Source: Akkermansia sp.
GTDB taxonomy: Bacteria > Verrucomicrobiota > Verrucomicrobiia > Verrucomicrobiales > Akkermansiaceae
Direction of reading: 5' to 3'
DNA: 64,000 nt
Assembly: GCF_020860705.1 (NCBI RefSeq)
Contig: NZ_JAJBTT010000041.1
Location: forward strand, 40,851-104,850
Made by a program: the position numbers and the translations under genes. Under the pieces are notes generated by a model, which saw only the letters and a list, made by a program, of their open reading frames with translations, had not been told where the DNA came from and ran no database searches. Below, piece after piece: positions 1 through 7,498 of this stretch (the first letter of the stretch is position 1; every line of letters begins with the position of its first letter).

Positions 1-621
1 GATTATCTGGAATCCTGCAACTGCATCCTGGCCGGCGGGGAAACGGCGGAAATGCCCGGCGTCGTTCCGGAATCCATCGTGGAACTCTCCGGCTTCTGCA
101 TCGGCTGCTGTGAAAAAAGCAAGCTGATTGACCCTAAAACCGTCCGTCCGGGTGACGTATTCATCGGCTACCAATCCGACAGCTTCCATGCCAACGGCTG
201 GAGCCTCATCCGCCGCATTCTGGAAGAAAACCCGGACGTGGTTGATGAAGAGGAACTCCGTTCCCTGCTGCAGCCCACCCGCCTGTACCACGACGTGGTG
301 GCGGACATGCGCCGCTTCAACGTCATTCCCAAGGCATACGCCCACATCACGGGGGGCGGTCTTCCGGAAAACCTGGAACGTTTTCTGGGCGACTACGGCG
401 CAGAACTCACCATCCCCTTCTGGGACAACGCCGCGGCGCAGAAAATCCTGAAGCACGTGGACGCCCGGGATCGCTTCAACACCTTTAACATGGGCATCGG
501 CTGGGTAGCCATCGTGAAACCGGAGGACGTGGAAGCCGCATTGAAGGCAGGGCCCGGCGGCACGGTCATCGGTACGTTGAGAGAAGGCCGCGGCATTCAC
601 GTCAAGGTACAGGGCGAATAG
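1..621 (+). CDS. purM: Phosphoribosylformylglycinamidine cyclo-ligase (AIR synthetase), 3' part
   Basis: The reading frame is open from base 1, so the gene starts outside the window; 206 residues are seen. PurM closes the imidazole ring of 5-aminoimidazole ribonucleotide from FGAM using ATP, in cytoplasmic purine synthesis. The visible part carries the family's GGETAEMPG motif at residues 13-21, then SFHANGWSLIRR and the ITGGGLPENL glycine-rich segment, and ends with the typical MGIGW stretch near the C terminus. The next gene is also a purine gene (PurF type), 66 bases downstream on the same strand, so the two are probably co-transcribed. Truncation is due only to the window edge. Confidence 0.95.
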   Translation, partial: DYLESCNCILAGGETAEMPGVVPESIVELSGFCIGCCEKSKLIDPKTVRPGDVFIGYQSDSFHANGWSLIRRILEENPDVVDEEELRSLLQPTRLYHDVVADMRRFNVIPKAYAHITGGGLPENLERFLGDYGAELTIPFWDNAAAQKILKHVDARDRFNTFNMGIGWVAIVKPEDVEAALKAGPGGTVIGTLREGRGIHVKVQGE

Positions 622-687
622 AGAAGACACCATTTCCTTGCAGCGGGCACACCACACTTACTAGGACAATCCTTTCATCACAATCCC

Positions 688-2607
688 ATGAGCGATTTTC
701 TTAAACACGAGTGCGGCGTAGCCGCCATTCGTCTGCTTAAGCCTCTCTCTTATTTTCAGGATAAATACGGCTCCACCCTCTGGGCGTTCAACAAGCTGCT
801 TATCCTGATGGAAAAGCAGTACAACCGCGGCCAGGACGGAGCGGGCATCGGCTGCGTCAAACTGAACATGCCCCTGGGGCAGCCCTATCTGTTCCGCACC
901 AGGGACGCCAGCAAGGACGCCCTCACCACCATCTTCAACGGGCAAATCAAGAAGCTCAACAAAAAAGTCCGCCGCGGACAAGTCAGCCTGAAGGACGCGG
1001 AAGACATCAAAAACAACTTTGACTACGGCGGTGAAATCCTGATGGGCCACCTCCGCTACGGTACCTCCGGCCTCTTTGACGAGGGCTCCTGCCACCCCTA
1101 CCTGCGGCGCACCAACTGGCCGACGCGCACGCTGATGGTGCTGGGCAATTTCAACATGACCAACACGCCGGAACTCAACCAGCGCATGATTGAACGCGGC
1201 CAGCACCCCGTCTTCGGCACGGACACGCAGACCGTCCTTGAAGAAATCGGCTACCATCTGGACGAAGCCCATACGGACCTCTACCGCGCCCTGCGGGACA
1301 GCGGAATGCCCGGACCGGAAATTCCCCATGCCATTTCCTCCCGGCTCAACATCCAGGAAATCATCCATAACTCCGCCAAACAGTGGGATGGCGGATATGC
1401 CATCATGGGCGCCATCGGCAACGGGGACTACTTCTGCCTGAGAGACCCCCACGGCATCCGTCCCTGCCACTACCTGATCACGGATGAATTCATTGCCGTA
1501 GCCTCTGAACGCGTTCCGTTGATGACCGTCTTTGAAGTGGAAAACGAACAGGTGCAGGAACTGCCGCCGGCCCACATGCTTTCCATCAAGGCGGACGGCA
1601 CGCACCTCATCACGGAATTCACCACGCCGCTGAAACCTACGCCGTGCTCCTTTGAAAAAATCTACTTTTCCCGCGGCAATGACCCCATCGTATACCGGGA
1701 ACGCAAGGCCCTGGGCGCGGCGCTGACGCCGCAGATCGTGGACTCCCTGGAAGACCGCTTTGACAAATCCGCCATCACCTACATTCCCAACACGGCGGAA
1801 ACCGCCTACTACGGCTTGCTGGAAGGACTGCGCGTCTACCGCCGCAAGCGTGTGCACGCCCAGCTCCTGGAAGCCCTGAGAAACGGGACGCTGGATGAAA
1901 ACATGCTGGACAGCGCCATTCTGAAACGTTGGCCGCGCGGTGAAAAAATCGCCCATAAGGACATCAAGATGCGCACCTTCATCACGCAGGAAAAAAGCCG
2001 TGCACAGCTGGTCTCCCATGTATATGACCTTACTTACGGAGCCGTGGGGCCGGAAGACGTGCTCGTAGCCATTGATGACTCCATCGTCCGCGGCACCACG
2101 CTCAGAAGATCCATCCTCCGCATTCTGGGGCGCACCAATCCACGTAAAATCGTTGTCGCCTCCACTGCGCCGCAAATCCGGTATCCGGACTGTTACGGCA
2201 TAGACATGTCCGAACTGGGGAACTTCATCGCCTTCCAGGCGGCCGTCTCCCTGATCAAGCAGCACGGGCAGGCGCGGCTTCTGGAAGACGTGTACAAGGC
2301 ATGCAAGGAAGAACTGGCCAAACCCAAGGAGGAACGGCGCAACTGCGTCAAGGCCATCTATGAAGGCCTGACGGACGCTGAAATCTCCCGGGAGATCACC
2401 CGGCTGGTCACCCCGCATGATGCGCCGTGCCCGGTGGAAGTCATTTTCCAGACCATTGAAAACCTCCATGCATCCATAGAAGGCCCTTGCGGCGACTGGT
2501 ATTTCACCGGGGACTACCCGACTCCGGGCGGATATACCACAGTTAATGTGGCATACATGCGCTGGTTTGAAGGCAAAGGGGGCCGTGCATACGATTTGCC
2601 CTTGTAG
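688..2607 (+). CDS. purF: Amidophosphoribosyltransferase (PurF-type glutamine amidotransferase), long form
   Basis: First committed step of purine synthesis: glutamine plus PRPP gives 5-phosphoribosylamine. The N-terminal Ntn-hydrolase domain has HECGVAAI with the presumed nucleophile Cys9, which would be exposed by removing a short propeptide, and the YNRGQDGAGIG segment. The C-terminal phosphoribosyltransferase domain has the PRPP-binding loop VAIDDSIVRGTT at about residues 460-471. At 639 residues it is longer than the roughly 500-residue E. coli enzyme, with extra sequence inside the glutaminase domain and a C-terminal extension. Such long forms occur in some non-proteobacterial groups; that the extra parts do not change the reaction is an inference. 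It follows purM. Confidence 0.88.
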   Translation: MSDFLKHECGVAAIRLLKPLSYFQDKYGSTLWAFNKLLILMEKQYNRGQDGAGIGCVKLNMPLGQPYLFRTRDASKDALTTIFNGQIKKLNKKVRRGQVSLKDAEDIKNNFDYGGEILMGHLRYGTSGLFDEGSCHPYLRRTNWPTRTLMVLGNFNMTNTPELNQRMIERGQHPVFGTDTQTVLEEIGYHLDEAHTDLYRALRDSGMPGPEIPHAISSRLNIQEIIHNSAKQWDGGYAIMGAIGNGDYFCLRDPHGIRPCHYLITDEFIAVASERVPLMTVFEVENEQVQELPPAHMLSIKADGTHLITEFTTPLKPTPCSFEKIYFSRGNDPIVYRERKALGAALTPQIVDSLEDRFDKSAITYIPNTAETAYYGLLEGLRVYRRKRVHAQLLEALRNGTLDENMLDSAILKRWPRGEKIAHKDIKMRTFITQEKSRAQLVSHVYDLTYGAVGPEDVLVAIDDSIVRGTTLRRSILRILGRTNPRKIVVASTAPQIRYPDCYGIDMSELGNFIAFQAAVSLIKQHGQARLLEDVYKACKEELAKPKEERRNCVKAIYEGLTDAEISREITRLVTPHDAPCPVEVIFQTIENLHASIEGPCGDWYFTGDYPTPGGYTTVNVAYMRWFEGKGGRAYDLPL

Positions 2608-2640
2608 CTGCGCCCTGTTTTTGGGTATTCTGCCGCCAAT

Positions 2641-3240
2641 ATGTCGGGACCCATTGCATATACGACCTTGGAAGACACTGAACTGGTCGCCAGGGCACGG
2701 GAAGGAGATTCGCGGGCTTTTGATGAACTTGTCATTCGTCACAGCCGCAAGCTCCATGCCACCCTGTACCAGATGACGGACAACTACGACGATGCCTACG
2801 ACATCGCTCAGGAAGCGTTCTCCAAAGCCTACAGGGCCTTGCGCTACTTTAATGGACAAAGCGCCTTTTATACGTGGCTGCACTCCATTGCCGTCAACCA
2901 CGCCAGAAACTTCCTGAAAAAGCGCAACCGCAGGATGACCTACAGCCTGGATGACGACGAATACGGCGACCATACGGAAAAGGACATGAACATGGCTGAT
3001 GAAACGGATGGGGCGGACCCGGAACGCCGCACTCATTTGAACGAACTTCAGCTCAAGATCAATGAAGCTTTGAAAAAACTTTCCACCAAACACCGGGAAG
3101 TCGTTGTCCTTCATGATGTAAAAGGCCTCAACCATACGGAAATATCAGCCCTGCTGGGCATCTCTGAAGGAACACTCAGATCCCGTCTGCATTATGCCCA
3201 TAAAGAACTGCAGGGTCTGCTGGCTGAATATCTAAGTTAA
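2641..3240 (+). CDS. ECF-type RNA polymerase sigma factor
   Basis: A 199-residue sigma-70 family protein with only regions 2 and 4, as expected for an extracytoplasmic-function sigma factor. Region 2 lies at about residues 14-95 (AREGDSRAFDELVIRHS, then DIAQEAFSKAYRAL and TWLHSIAVNHARNFLKKRNRR). Region 4 lies at about 140-195 and includes LSTKHREVVVLHDVKGL and the helix-turn-helix EISALLGISEGTLRSRLHYA. The linker between them is acidic (DDDEYGDHTEKD). Such factors direct RNA polymerase to a small stress or envelope regulon and are usually held by a membrane anti-sigma factor. The next gene encodes a single-pass membrane protein in the right place for that role. Confidence 0.93.
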   Translation: MSGPIAYTTLEDTELVARAREGDSRAFDELVIRHSRKLHATLYQMTDNYDDAYDIAQEAFSKAYRALRYFNGQSAFYTWLHSIAVNHARNFLKKRNRRMTYSLDDDEYGDHTEKDMNMADETDGADPERRTHLNELQLKINEALKKLSTKHREVVVLHDVKGLNHTEISALLGISEGTLRSRLHYAHKELQGLLAEYLS

Positions 3241-3346
3241 TGGTGAAAAAAATATTGAACGCCAGTTCCTATTGCCCTGTCAAACGGATAGTCCCAGATT
3301 CAGGACTAAAGTACCCTAACCCTTATCATACTTAATATCAACGACG

Positions 3347-3859
3347 ATGGATAAACAATCCACAGAACATAACGAGGAAACTCTGGTCGCCATGCTGGCA
3401 TCTTTCCGCAAGGAAGCTTGTTACCATGACAACTTTGAAGAAGATTTCCTCCGCAATTTTCATCTAAGAAAGGAAACCGATCCGGCTACCCACTCTGCTT
3501 GGAAATTGTTGCTCGAACGCCTGGACAACTATCTGCAAAACTTTCGTGGTTGGCAGTGGGTCTATGCTTCCATGTCCATCGTGACATTGGCCGCAGTCGG
3601 CGTTATCATCGCCTCCGGGAACATGGACGAACCTTCCGATTCCTACGTATCTTCCAACAAGGAAGAGAACATATTGAAGGGAACCGTTCCTGTGAGCAAG
3701 GAAACTATTGAACAACCCTCAACCGAAGTCGCCACCTCTGAAAAACCTGAATTCACTACGGGAGCGTCTTCACATGAAACATCGGTCAACGACAATCAGC
3801 TGAAGACTGATTCCAATACCGATAAGAAACCGGTATCCCGAGTTCTCATTGAGATGTAA
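3347..3859 (+). CDS. Single-pass membrane protein, candidate anti-sigma factor
   Basis: 170 residues, no family recognised. The N-terminal 68 residues are hydrophilic and would be cytoplasmic. One membrane segment follows at about residues 69-89 (WVYASMSIVTLAAVGVIIAS), then a Ser/Thr/Glu-rich tail of about 80 residues that looks disordered and extracytoplasmic. Topology and position directly after an ECF sigma gene are typical of anti-sigma factors. The zinc-finger HxxxCxxC of the usual anti-sigma domain is absent, so the role is inferred from context. The stop codon is 6 bases before the next start, so this gene and the PDZ protein gene are very likely one transcript. Confidence 0.7.
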   Translation: MDKQSTEHNEETLVAMLASFRKEACYHDNFEEDFLRNFHLRKETDPATHSAWKLLLERLDNYLQNFRGWQWVYASMSIVTLAAVGVIIASGNMDEPSDSYVSSNKEENILKGTVPVSKETIEQPSTEVATSEKPEFTTGASSHETSVNDNQLKTDSNTDKKPVSRVLIEM

Positions 3860-3865
3860 CACTCC

Positions 3866-4741
3866 ATGATGAACCTGGCTCCGATATTGGCAGGCATGGC
3901 CGTGGCAGGCTTGATTTATCAAGCGGCGGCTGTGCCTGCCCCTTTTAAGGTGGAAGCCATTCCCCAGCAGGCGGAAGTAGCGCCCTACACGACCATGGCG
4001 GCGCAGGTGGGAAAAGACATGATCGCCTCCCTGATTCCCTACCGGGTCTTTAAAAACGGCTCCGTAACCTATTACCTGGGGGACCGGGATACACCGCCTA
4101 TTCAGGTATGGGCCCAGGAAAAACTCACGGGCCTGACGATCTTCAAGGTGGACCCTGCCCGCATCAACGCGGGTCAAGCGGTGCTGACTCCTTCCGGGGC
4201 TCTCCGGCGCGGCGCCAGACTGGCCTTTGCCAGCAGCCGGAATGAACCCACGCTGGGAATTTACGTCGGCATGGAACATTCCATAGGAGACACCAGTTTT
4301 CCCCTGCGGCTTGTCCGCGCCCAATTCCCCAAACTGGCCGCTCCGCCCATCGGCCAGCCATGCTATGATTCGGAAAACCGCCTGGTCGGCATTGTGCTGG
4401 GAGTCTCCCGCAAGGGAACCTGCCACCTGTTGCCCGCCCAGGCCATTTCCTTCCTGGCAGACCATCCGGAAGCCAAAAGGGTGCGCCTGGGGTGCCTGCT
4501 GGACATCAACTCCTCCACTCCGGTCATTGAAGGCCTCATTAACGGCGGCCCTCTCGCGCGGGGAGGCATCCAGACCGGTGACATCCTTATCAGCATCAAC
4601 GGCATGCCCATCCGCAACTACGGAGACATGCTGGATGCTACCTATTACCTCACGGGAAATACCCCTCTGACTATTGAAGTCATCCGCGGCACCCAGGTGG
4701 TCAAAAGCAGGGGAATCATTCCCACGCAGGACGAGCGCTGA
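3866..4741 (+). CDS. PDZ-domain protein with a degenerate trypsin-like (DegS/HtrA-fold) domain
   Basis: 291 residues. Residues 1-22 form a signal peptide or membrane anchor ending near AAAVPAP. Residues of about 40-200 resemble the beta-barrel of S1C proteases, but the active-site motif GNSGGP reads PIGQPC: the stretch IGQPCYDSENRLVGI lines up with SGGPLFDSEGRLVGI, putting Ile162 where the catalytic serine should be. A PDZ domain follows at about 206-285 (GGPLARGGIQTGDILISINGMPIRN). The protein is therefore probably a peptide-binding pseudoprotease in the periplasm. Its place after an ECF sigma gene and a membrane protein recalls the RpoE-RseA-DegS arrangement; function is inferred. Confidence 0.72.
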   Translation: MMNLAPILAGMAVAGLIYQAAAVPAPFKVEAIPQQAEVAPYTTMAAQVGKDMIASLIPYRVFKNGSVTYYLGDRDTPPIQVWAQEKLTGLTIFKVDPARINAGQAVLTPSGALRRGARLAFASSRNEPTLGIYVGMEHSIGDTSFPLRLVRAQFPKLAAPPIGQPCYDSENRLVGIVLGVSRKGTCHLLPAQAISFLADHPEAKRVRLGCLLDINSSTPVIEGLINGGPLARGGIQTGDILISINGMPIRNYGDMLDATYYLTGNTPLTIEVIRGTQVVKSRGIIPTQDER

Positions 4742-4829
4742 TCCGCAGACACGGTTCTCATGGGAACGCCGGTGGTCCGGACAACCGTTCCCAAAATCGT
4801 CCCGTGCCTTGTTTCAGGCTTGAACTCAG

Positions 4830-5222
4830 GTGCCGGCGCACTTAAAAAGGGGCGTGCTTCAAATCGTCTTCAATAAAATCAGCGCTGCAGAAGTATCCAG
4901 CATTCCCACATTGGAACAACTGGACCTGCTTGGTGACTTCCAGGTCTCCGAATCCACCCTTCAAACCCTGGATGACGCCCGCTTCGGCAAGATGGAAAAG
5001 GATGGCAAAATTCTTTACCGCTACGTAGCCGGAGATTACCGCATCTACTTTGAAGTCATTGAAGACAAGGTGATCGTCCACCGTGTTCTGCACGCCAACA
5101 GCCTGAACGACTTCCTGTTCCGCACCAACATCTCCCCAACTGCAGGGGAAGATGAAATCCTGAGCCAGTCCAAACACTTCTGGAAACTCATTGACGAAGG
5201 CAAAAACGCCTCCAAAGCCTGA
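4830..5222 (+). CDS. Orphan RelE/ParE-fold protein
   Basis: 130 residues. The middle and C-terminal half has the hallmark of the RelE/ParE toxin fold: RYVAGDYRIYFEVIEDKVIVHRVLHA, with the conserved Y-RVGDYRI-Y type strand pair (about residues 71-94). No antitoxin-like gene lies on either side, and the N-terminal part is longer than in typical toxins. The gene sits 14 bases before coaC, so it may be a domesticated member working with the operon rather than a toxin. The start is uncertain: GTG at 4830 is used here; a second GTG at 4854 follows an AAAAGGGG stretch almost directly and would give a protein eight residues shorter. Confidence 0.65.
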   Translation: MPAHLKRGVLQIVFNKISAAEVSSIPTLEQLDLLGDFQVSESTLQTLDDARFGKMEKDGKILYRYVAGDYRIYFEVIEDKVIVHRVLHANSLNDFLFRTNISPTAGEDEILSQSKHFWKLIDEGKNASKA

Positions 5223-5236
5223 CCCTCTTCCCTGCC

Positions 5237-5776
5237 ATGGCCTGCATCATTCTGGGCGTCACCGGCTCCATTGCCGCATACAAGGCGGCGGACATTGCCT
5301 CCGCCCTGGTCAAATGCGGGCATGAAGTGCACTGCGTCTGCACGTCCAAGGCCCTGGAATTCGTCACGGCCCTCACCCTGCACACCATCTCCCGCAATCC
5401 CGTCTTCTCCTCCTTTGAGGATGAAAAAGGGGACTGGGTTCCCCCGCATATCCAGCTGGCCCAGCAGGCGGATCTCCTGCTCGTTGCCCCCGCCACGGCA
5501 AACACCATGGCCAACTTCGCCCATGGCTTCGCCCCTGACATGCTCAGCTCCCTCTATCTGGCCTGCCGGGCTCCGGTGCTCATCTGCCCGGCCATGAACG
5601 TCCACATGTGGGAACACCCCGCCACACAGCAGAATACAGCCATCCTGAAACAAAGGGAAGGCCACCACATCCTGGGCCCCAGTGAATCCGGCATCCTGGC
5701 CTGTGGAGCGGAAGGAGCGGGAAAACTGATGCCGGTGGACCGGATTGTTCAAAAAACGCTTTCCCTCCTGTCTTAA
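5237..5776 (+). CDS. coaC: Phosphopantothenoylcysteine decarboxylase (stand-alone CoaC)
   Basis: A 179-residue FMN-dependent HFCD-family flavoprotein that decarboxylates 4'-phosphopantothenoylcysteine in coenzyme A synthesis. Visible motifs are the N-terminal nucleotide-binding GVTGSIAAYKAADI, the APATANTMA segment, the substrate-clamping PAMNVHMW (residues 118-125) and the ACGAEGAGKL loop. In most bacteria this domain is the first half of a fused CoaBC protein; here the frame stops after the decarboxylase and the ligase half is encoded by a separate gene at 14.5 kb. It is preceded by the RelE-fold gene and followed by a lipoprotein gene on the same strand. Confidence 0.92.
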   Translation: MACIILGVTGSIAAYKAADIASALVKCGHEVHCVCTSKALEFVTALTLHTISRNPVFSSFEDEKGDWVPPHIQLAQQADLLLVAPATANTMANFAHGFAPDMLSSLYLACRAPVLICPAMNVHMWEHPATQQNTAILKQREGHHILGPSESGILACGAEGAGKLMPVDRIVQKTLSLLS

Positions 5777-5838
5777 CGGCTGAGTAAAAATTATTCCATG
5801 CCTGTTTATTGGTTTGCTCATGGAGTAATAAATCTTTT

Positions 5839-6426
5839 ATGATAGACGTTATGAAAATGCTTATGTTCTTCCTTGGCTCCCTCATGCTCTGCTCCTGCGG
5901 CCCTGACAGATATCCCGTCAGCTTCCACATGGAGACGGGATCAACGGACAGCAAAAAATTCGCCTTCATGCACGACGGGCATTACTACAGCAAGGCCCCT
6001 TTCATCTCCCAGAAGGACATTGAATCCTACTACTCCTTCCCGGCGGCGGACAACACCTACGGCATTGTAGTCAACGTCAAAAAAGGCCTGGCCAGCCGCA
6101 TAGAAGGGGAAACAGCCTCCAACCTCGGTAAGCAGATACTCCCGGTCGTCAACGGCCATACCATGCAGCCCCTGCGCCTTTACAACAAGCCCGTCACCTC
6201 CGGCAAACTGGCTATCATGAACGGCTTCTCCCCGGCGGACCTTGCCGCCATGGCGGAATTTATTCCCCCGGCAGATCCCAAGAGGGAAGAACCCATCAAC
6301 AAAATGGCAGCCGTCACCAAGCCCCTTCTTCCCGTCAAGGACCCTACGAAGGAAAAGAAGGAAGCCAAAGAACCTGAAGAACATAAGGACCGCACCGTCG
6401 TCAGCACCCGCCGGGGGCGGATCTGA
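5839..6426 (+). CDS. Small lipoprotein of unknown function
   Basis: 195 residues from ATG 5839; ATG 5851 (MKMLMFF) is equally possible. A short hydrophobic leader ends in a lipobox, SLMLCSCG, so the mature protein should be lipid-anchored. The body has no motif I recognise. The C-terminal 50 residues are rich in Lys, Glu and Pro (PTKEKKEAKEPEEHK) and end in basic residues, which suggests a flexible or surface-binding tail. It lies 15 bases upstream of an M23 peptidase gene, so a role in the cell envelope is a reasonable guess from context only. Confidence 0.75.
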   Translation: MIDVMKMLMFFLGSLMLCSCGPDRYPVSFHMETGSTDSKKFAFMHDGHYYSKAPFISQKDIESYYSFPAADNTYGIVVNVKKGLASRIEGETASNLGKQILPVVNGHTMQPLRLYNKPVTSGKLAIMNGFSPADLAAMAEFIPPADPKREEPINKMAAVTKPLLPVKDPTKEKKEAKEPEEHKDRTVVSTRRGRI

Positions 6427-6441
6427 TCCAGCACCTCTTGT

Positions 6442-7491
6442 ATGAGCATGCACGGCAAGTTCTTCCCTTTTCTGATCGGTATCCTCTTGTCTTTCTGGAG
6501 CATGCCATTCCTGATGGCGGATATTGTCGTGCGCTTCCCTACGGAAAACACGGCCCTGCTGGACAACCGCCCGCAGGACTTCTACATGTACGTAGACCGG
6601 AACTTTGAAGGGAAAAAATCCCAGCCCTGGGAAGGGGGGGCCTATGGCTTCACACGGACCTTGGTCAGAACCCAGGCAGGACCCGTAGCCGTCAAATTCC
6701 ATGAAGGCATTGACATCAAACCTCTCAGGCGCGACGCCTCCGGCACACCGCTGGACGACGTGCATCCCGTAGCCGGAGGAACGGTGGTCCACGCTTCTTC
6801 CAACCCCTCCCACAGCAACTACGGCCGCTACGTCGTCATTGAGCACCAGCTGGCGGACGGCCCGCTTTACAGCCTGTACGCCCATCTGGCTTCCGTTTCC
6901 TGCAAGGAGGGGGACCAGGTAGGCACGGGAAACGTCATTGGAAAGCTGGGATACTCCGGCGCAGGGCTGAACAAAACGCGTGCCCATGTTCATCTGGAAC
7001 TCTGCCTCAAACTCCAGGACGACTTTGAAAATTGGTACTCCAGCCTGAAACTGGGCACCCCCAACCGCCACGGCGTTTACAATGGCCTCAACCTGGCCGG
7101 TTTTGACCCGGCTCCGGTTCTTATCCAATGCAAGGACGGCGCTGAATTCTCCCTCTCACGCCACATCTCCAGCCTGCCGGTCCAATACGTCGTGCGCACT
7201 CCATCTACTGGAAACCCGCCCAACCTTGTCAAACGCTATCCCTTCCTGTTGAAACCGGGCCCGGCCAACCCCAAATCCTGGGAAATCAGTTTTACGGGAA
7301 CGGGGGTTCCCGTTTCCGTGTCTCCTTCCGACCAGTCCTGCACGGAACCCGTCGTCATACGTGCCGTTCCCCATCCCTTTTCCCAACTGTACAGGACCTG
7401 CAACCGCGTTTCCGGCTCCAGCAAGGACCCGAAGCTGACTGCCTCCGGCAAACGCTATATCCGGCTCATCTTCATGGGGCCTGAATCATAA
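6442..7491 (+). CDS. M23-family metallopeptidase, exported
   Basis: 349 residues with a signal peptide (LIGILLSFWSMPFLMA). The M23 (LytM) fold is seen at about residues 75-190: the first zinc-ligand motif HEGID (His87, Asp91), the glycine-rich core with YGRYVVIEHQ and LYAHLASVSCKEGDQV, and the second zinc motif AHVHLEL (His182, His184). All zinc ligands appear present, so it is probably an active peptidoglycan endopeptidase of the periplasm or outer membrane. About 150 further residues after the peptidase domain have no assigned role. The gene is tightly packed between the lipoprotein gene and the TPR-protein gene (7 bases). Confidence 0.88.
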   Translation: MSMHGKFFPFLIGILLSFWSMPFLMADIVVRFPTENTALLDNRPQDFYMYVDRNFEGKKSQPWEGGAYGFTRTLVRTQAGPVAVKFHEGIDIKPLRRDASGTPLDDVHPVAGGTVVHASSNPSHSNYGRYVVIEHQLADGPLYSLYAHLASVSCKEGDQVGTGNVIGKLGYSGAGLNKTRAHVHLELCLKLQDDFENWYSSLKLGTPNRHGVYNGLNLAGFDPAPVLIQCKDGAEFSLSRHISSLPVQYVVRTPSTGNPPNLVKRYPFLLKPGPANPKSWEISFTGTGVPVSVSPSDQSCTEPVVIRAVPHPFSQLYRTCNRVSGSSKDPKLTASGKRYIRLIFMGPES

Positions 7492-7498
7492 TCCTACC

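Noticed and set aside
661..3135. Long open frame on the minus strand (824 codons) opposite purF and the sigma factor gene
   Set aside because: It runs antisense through two clearly recognisable genes; its translation has no family features. Long antisense frames are expected in GC-rich coding DNA.
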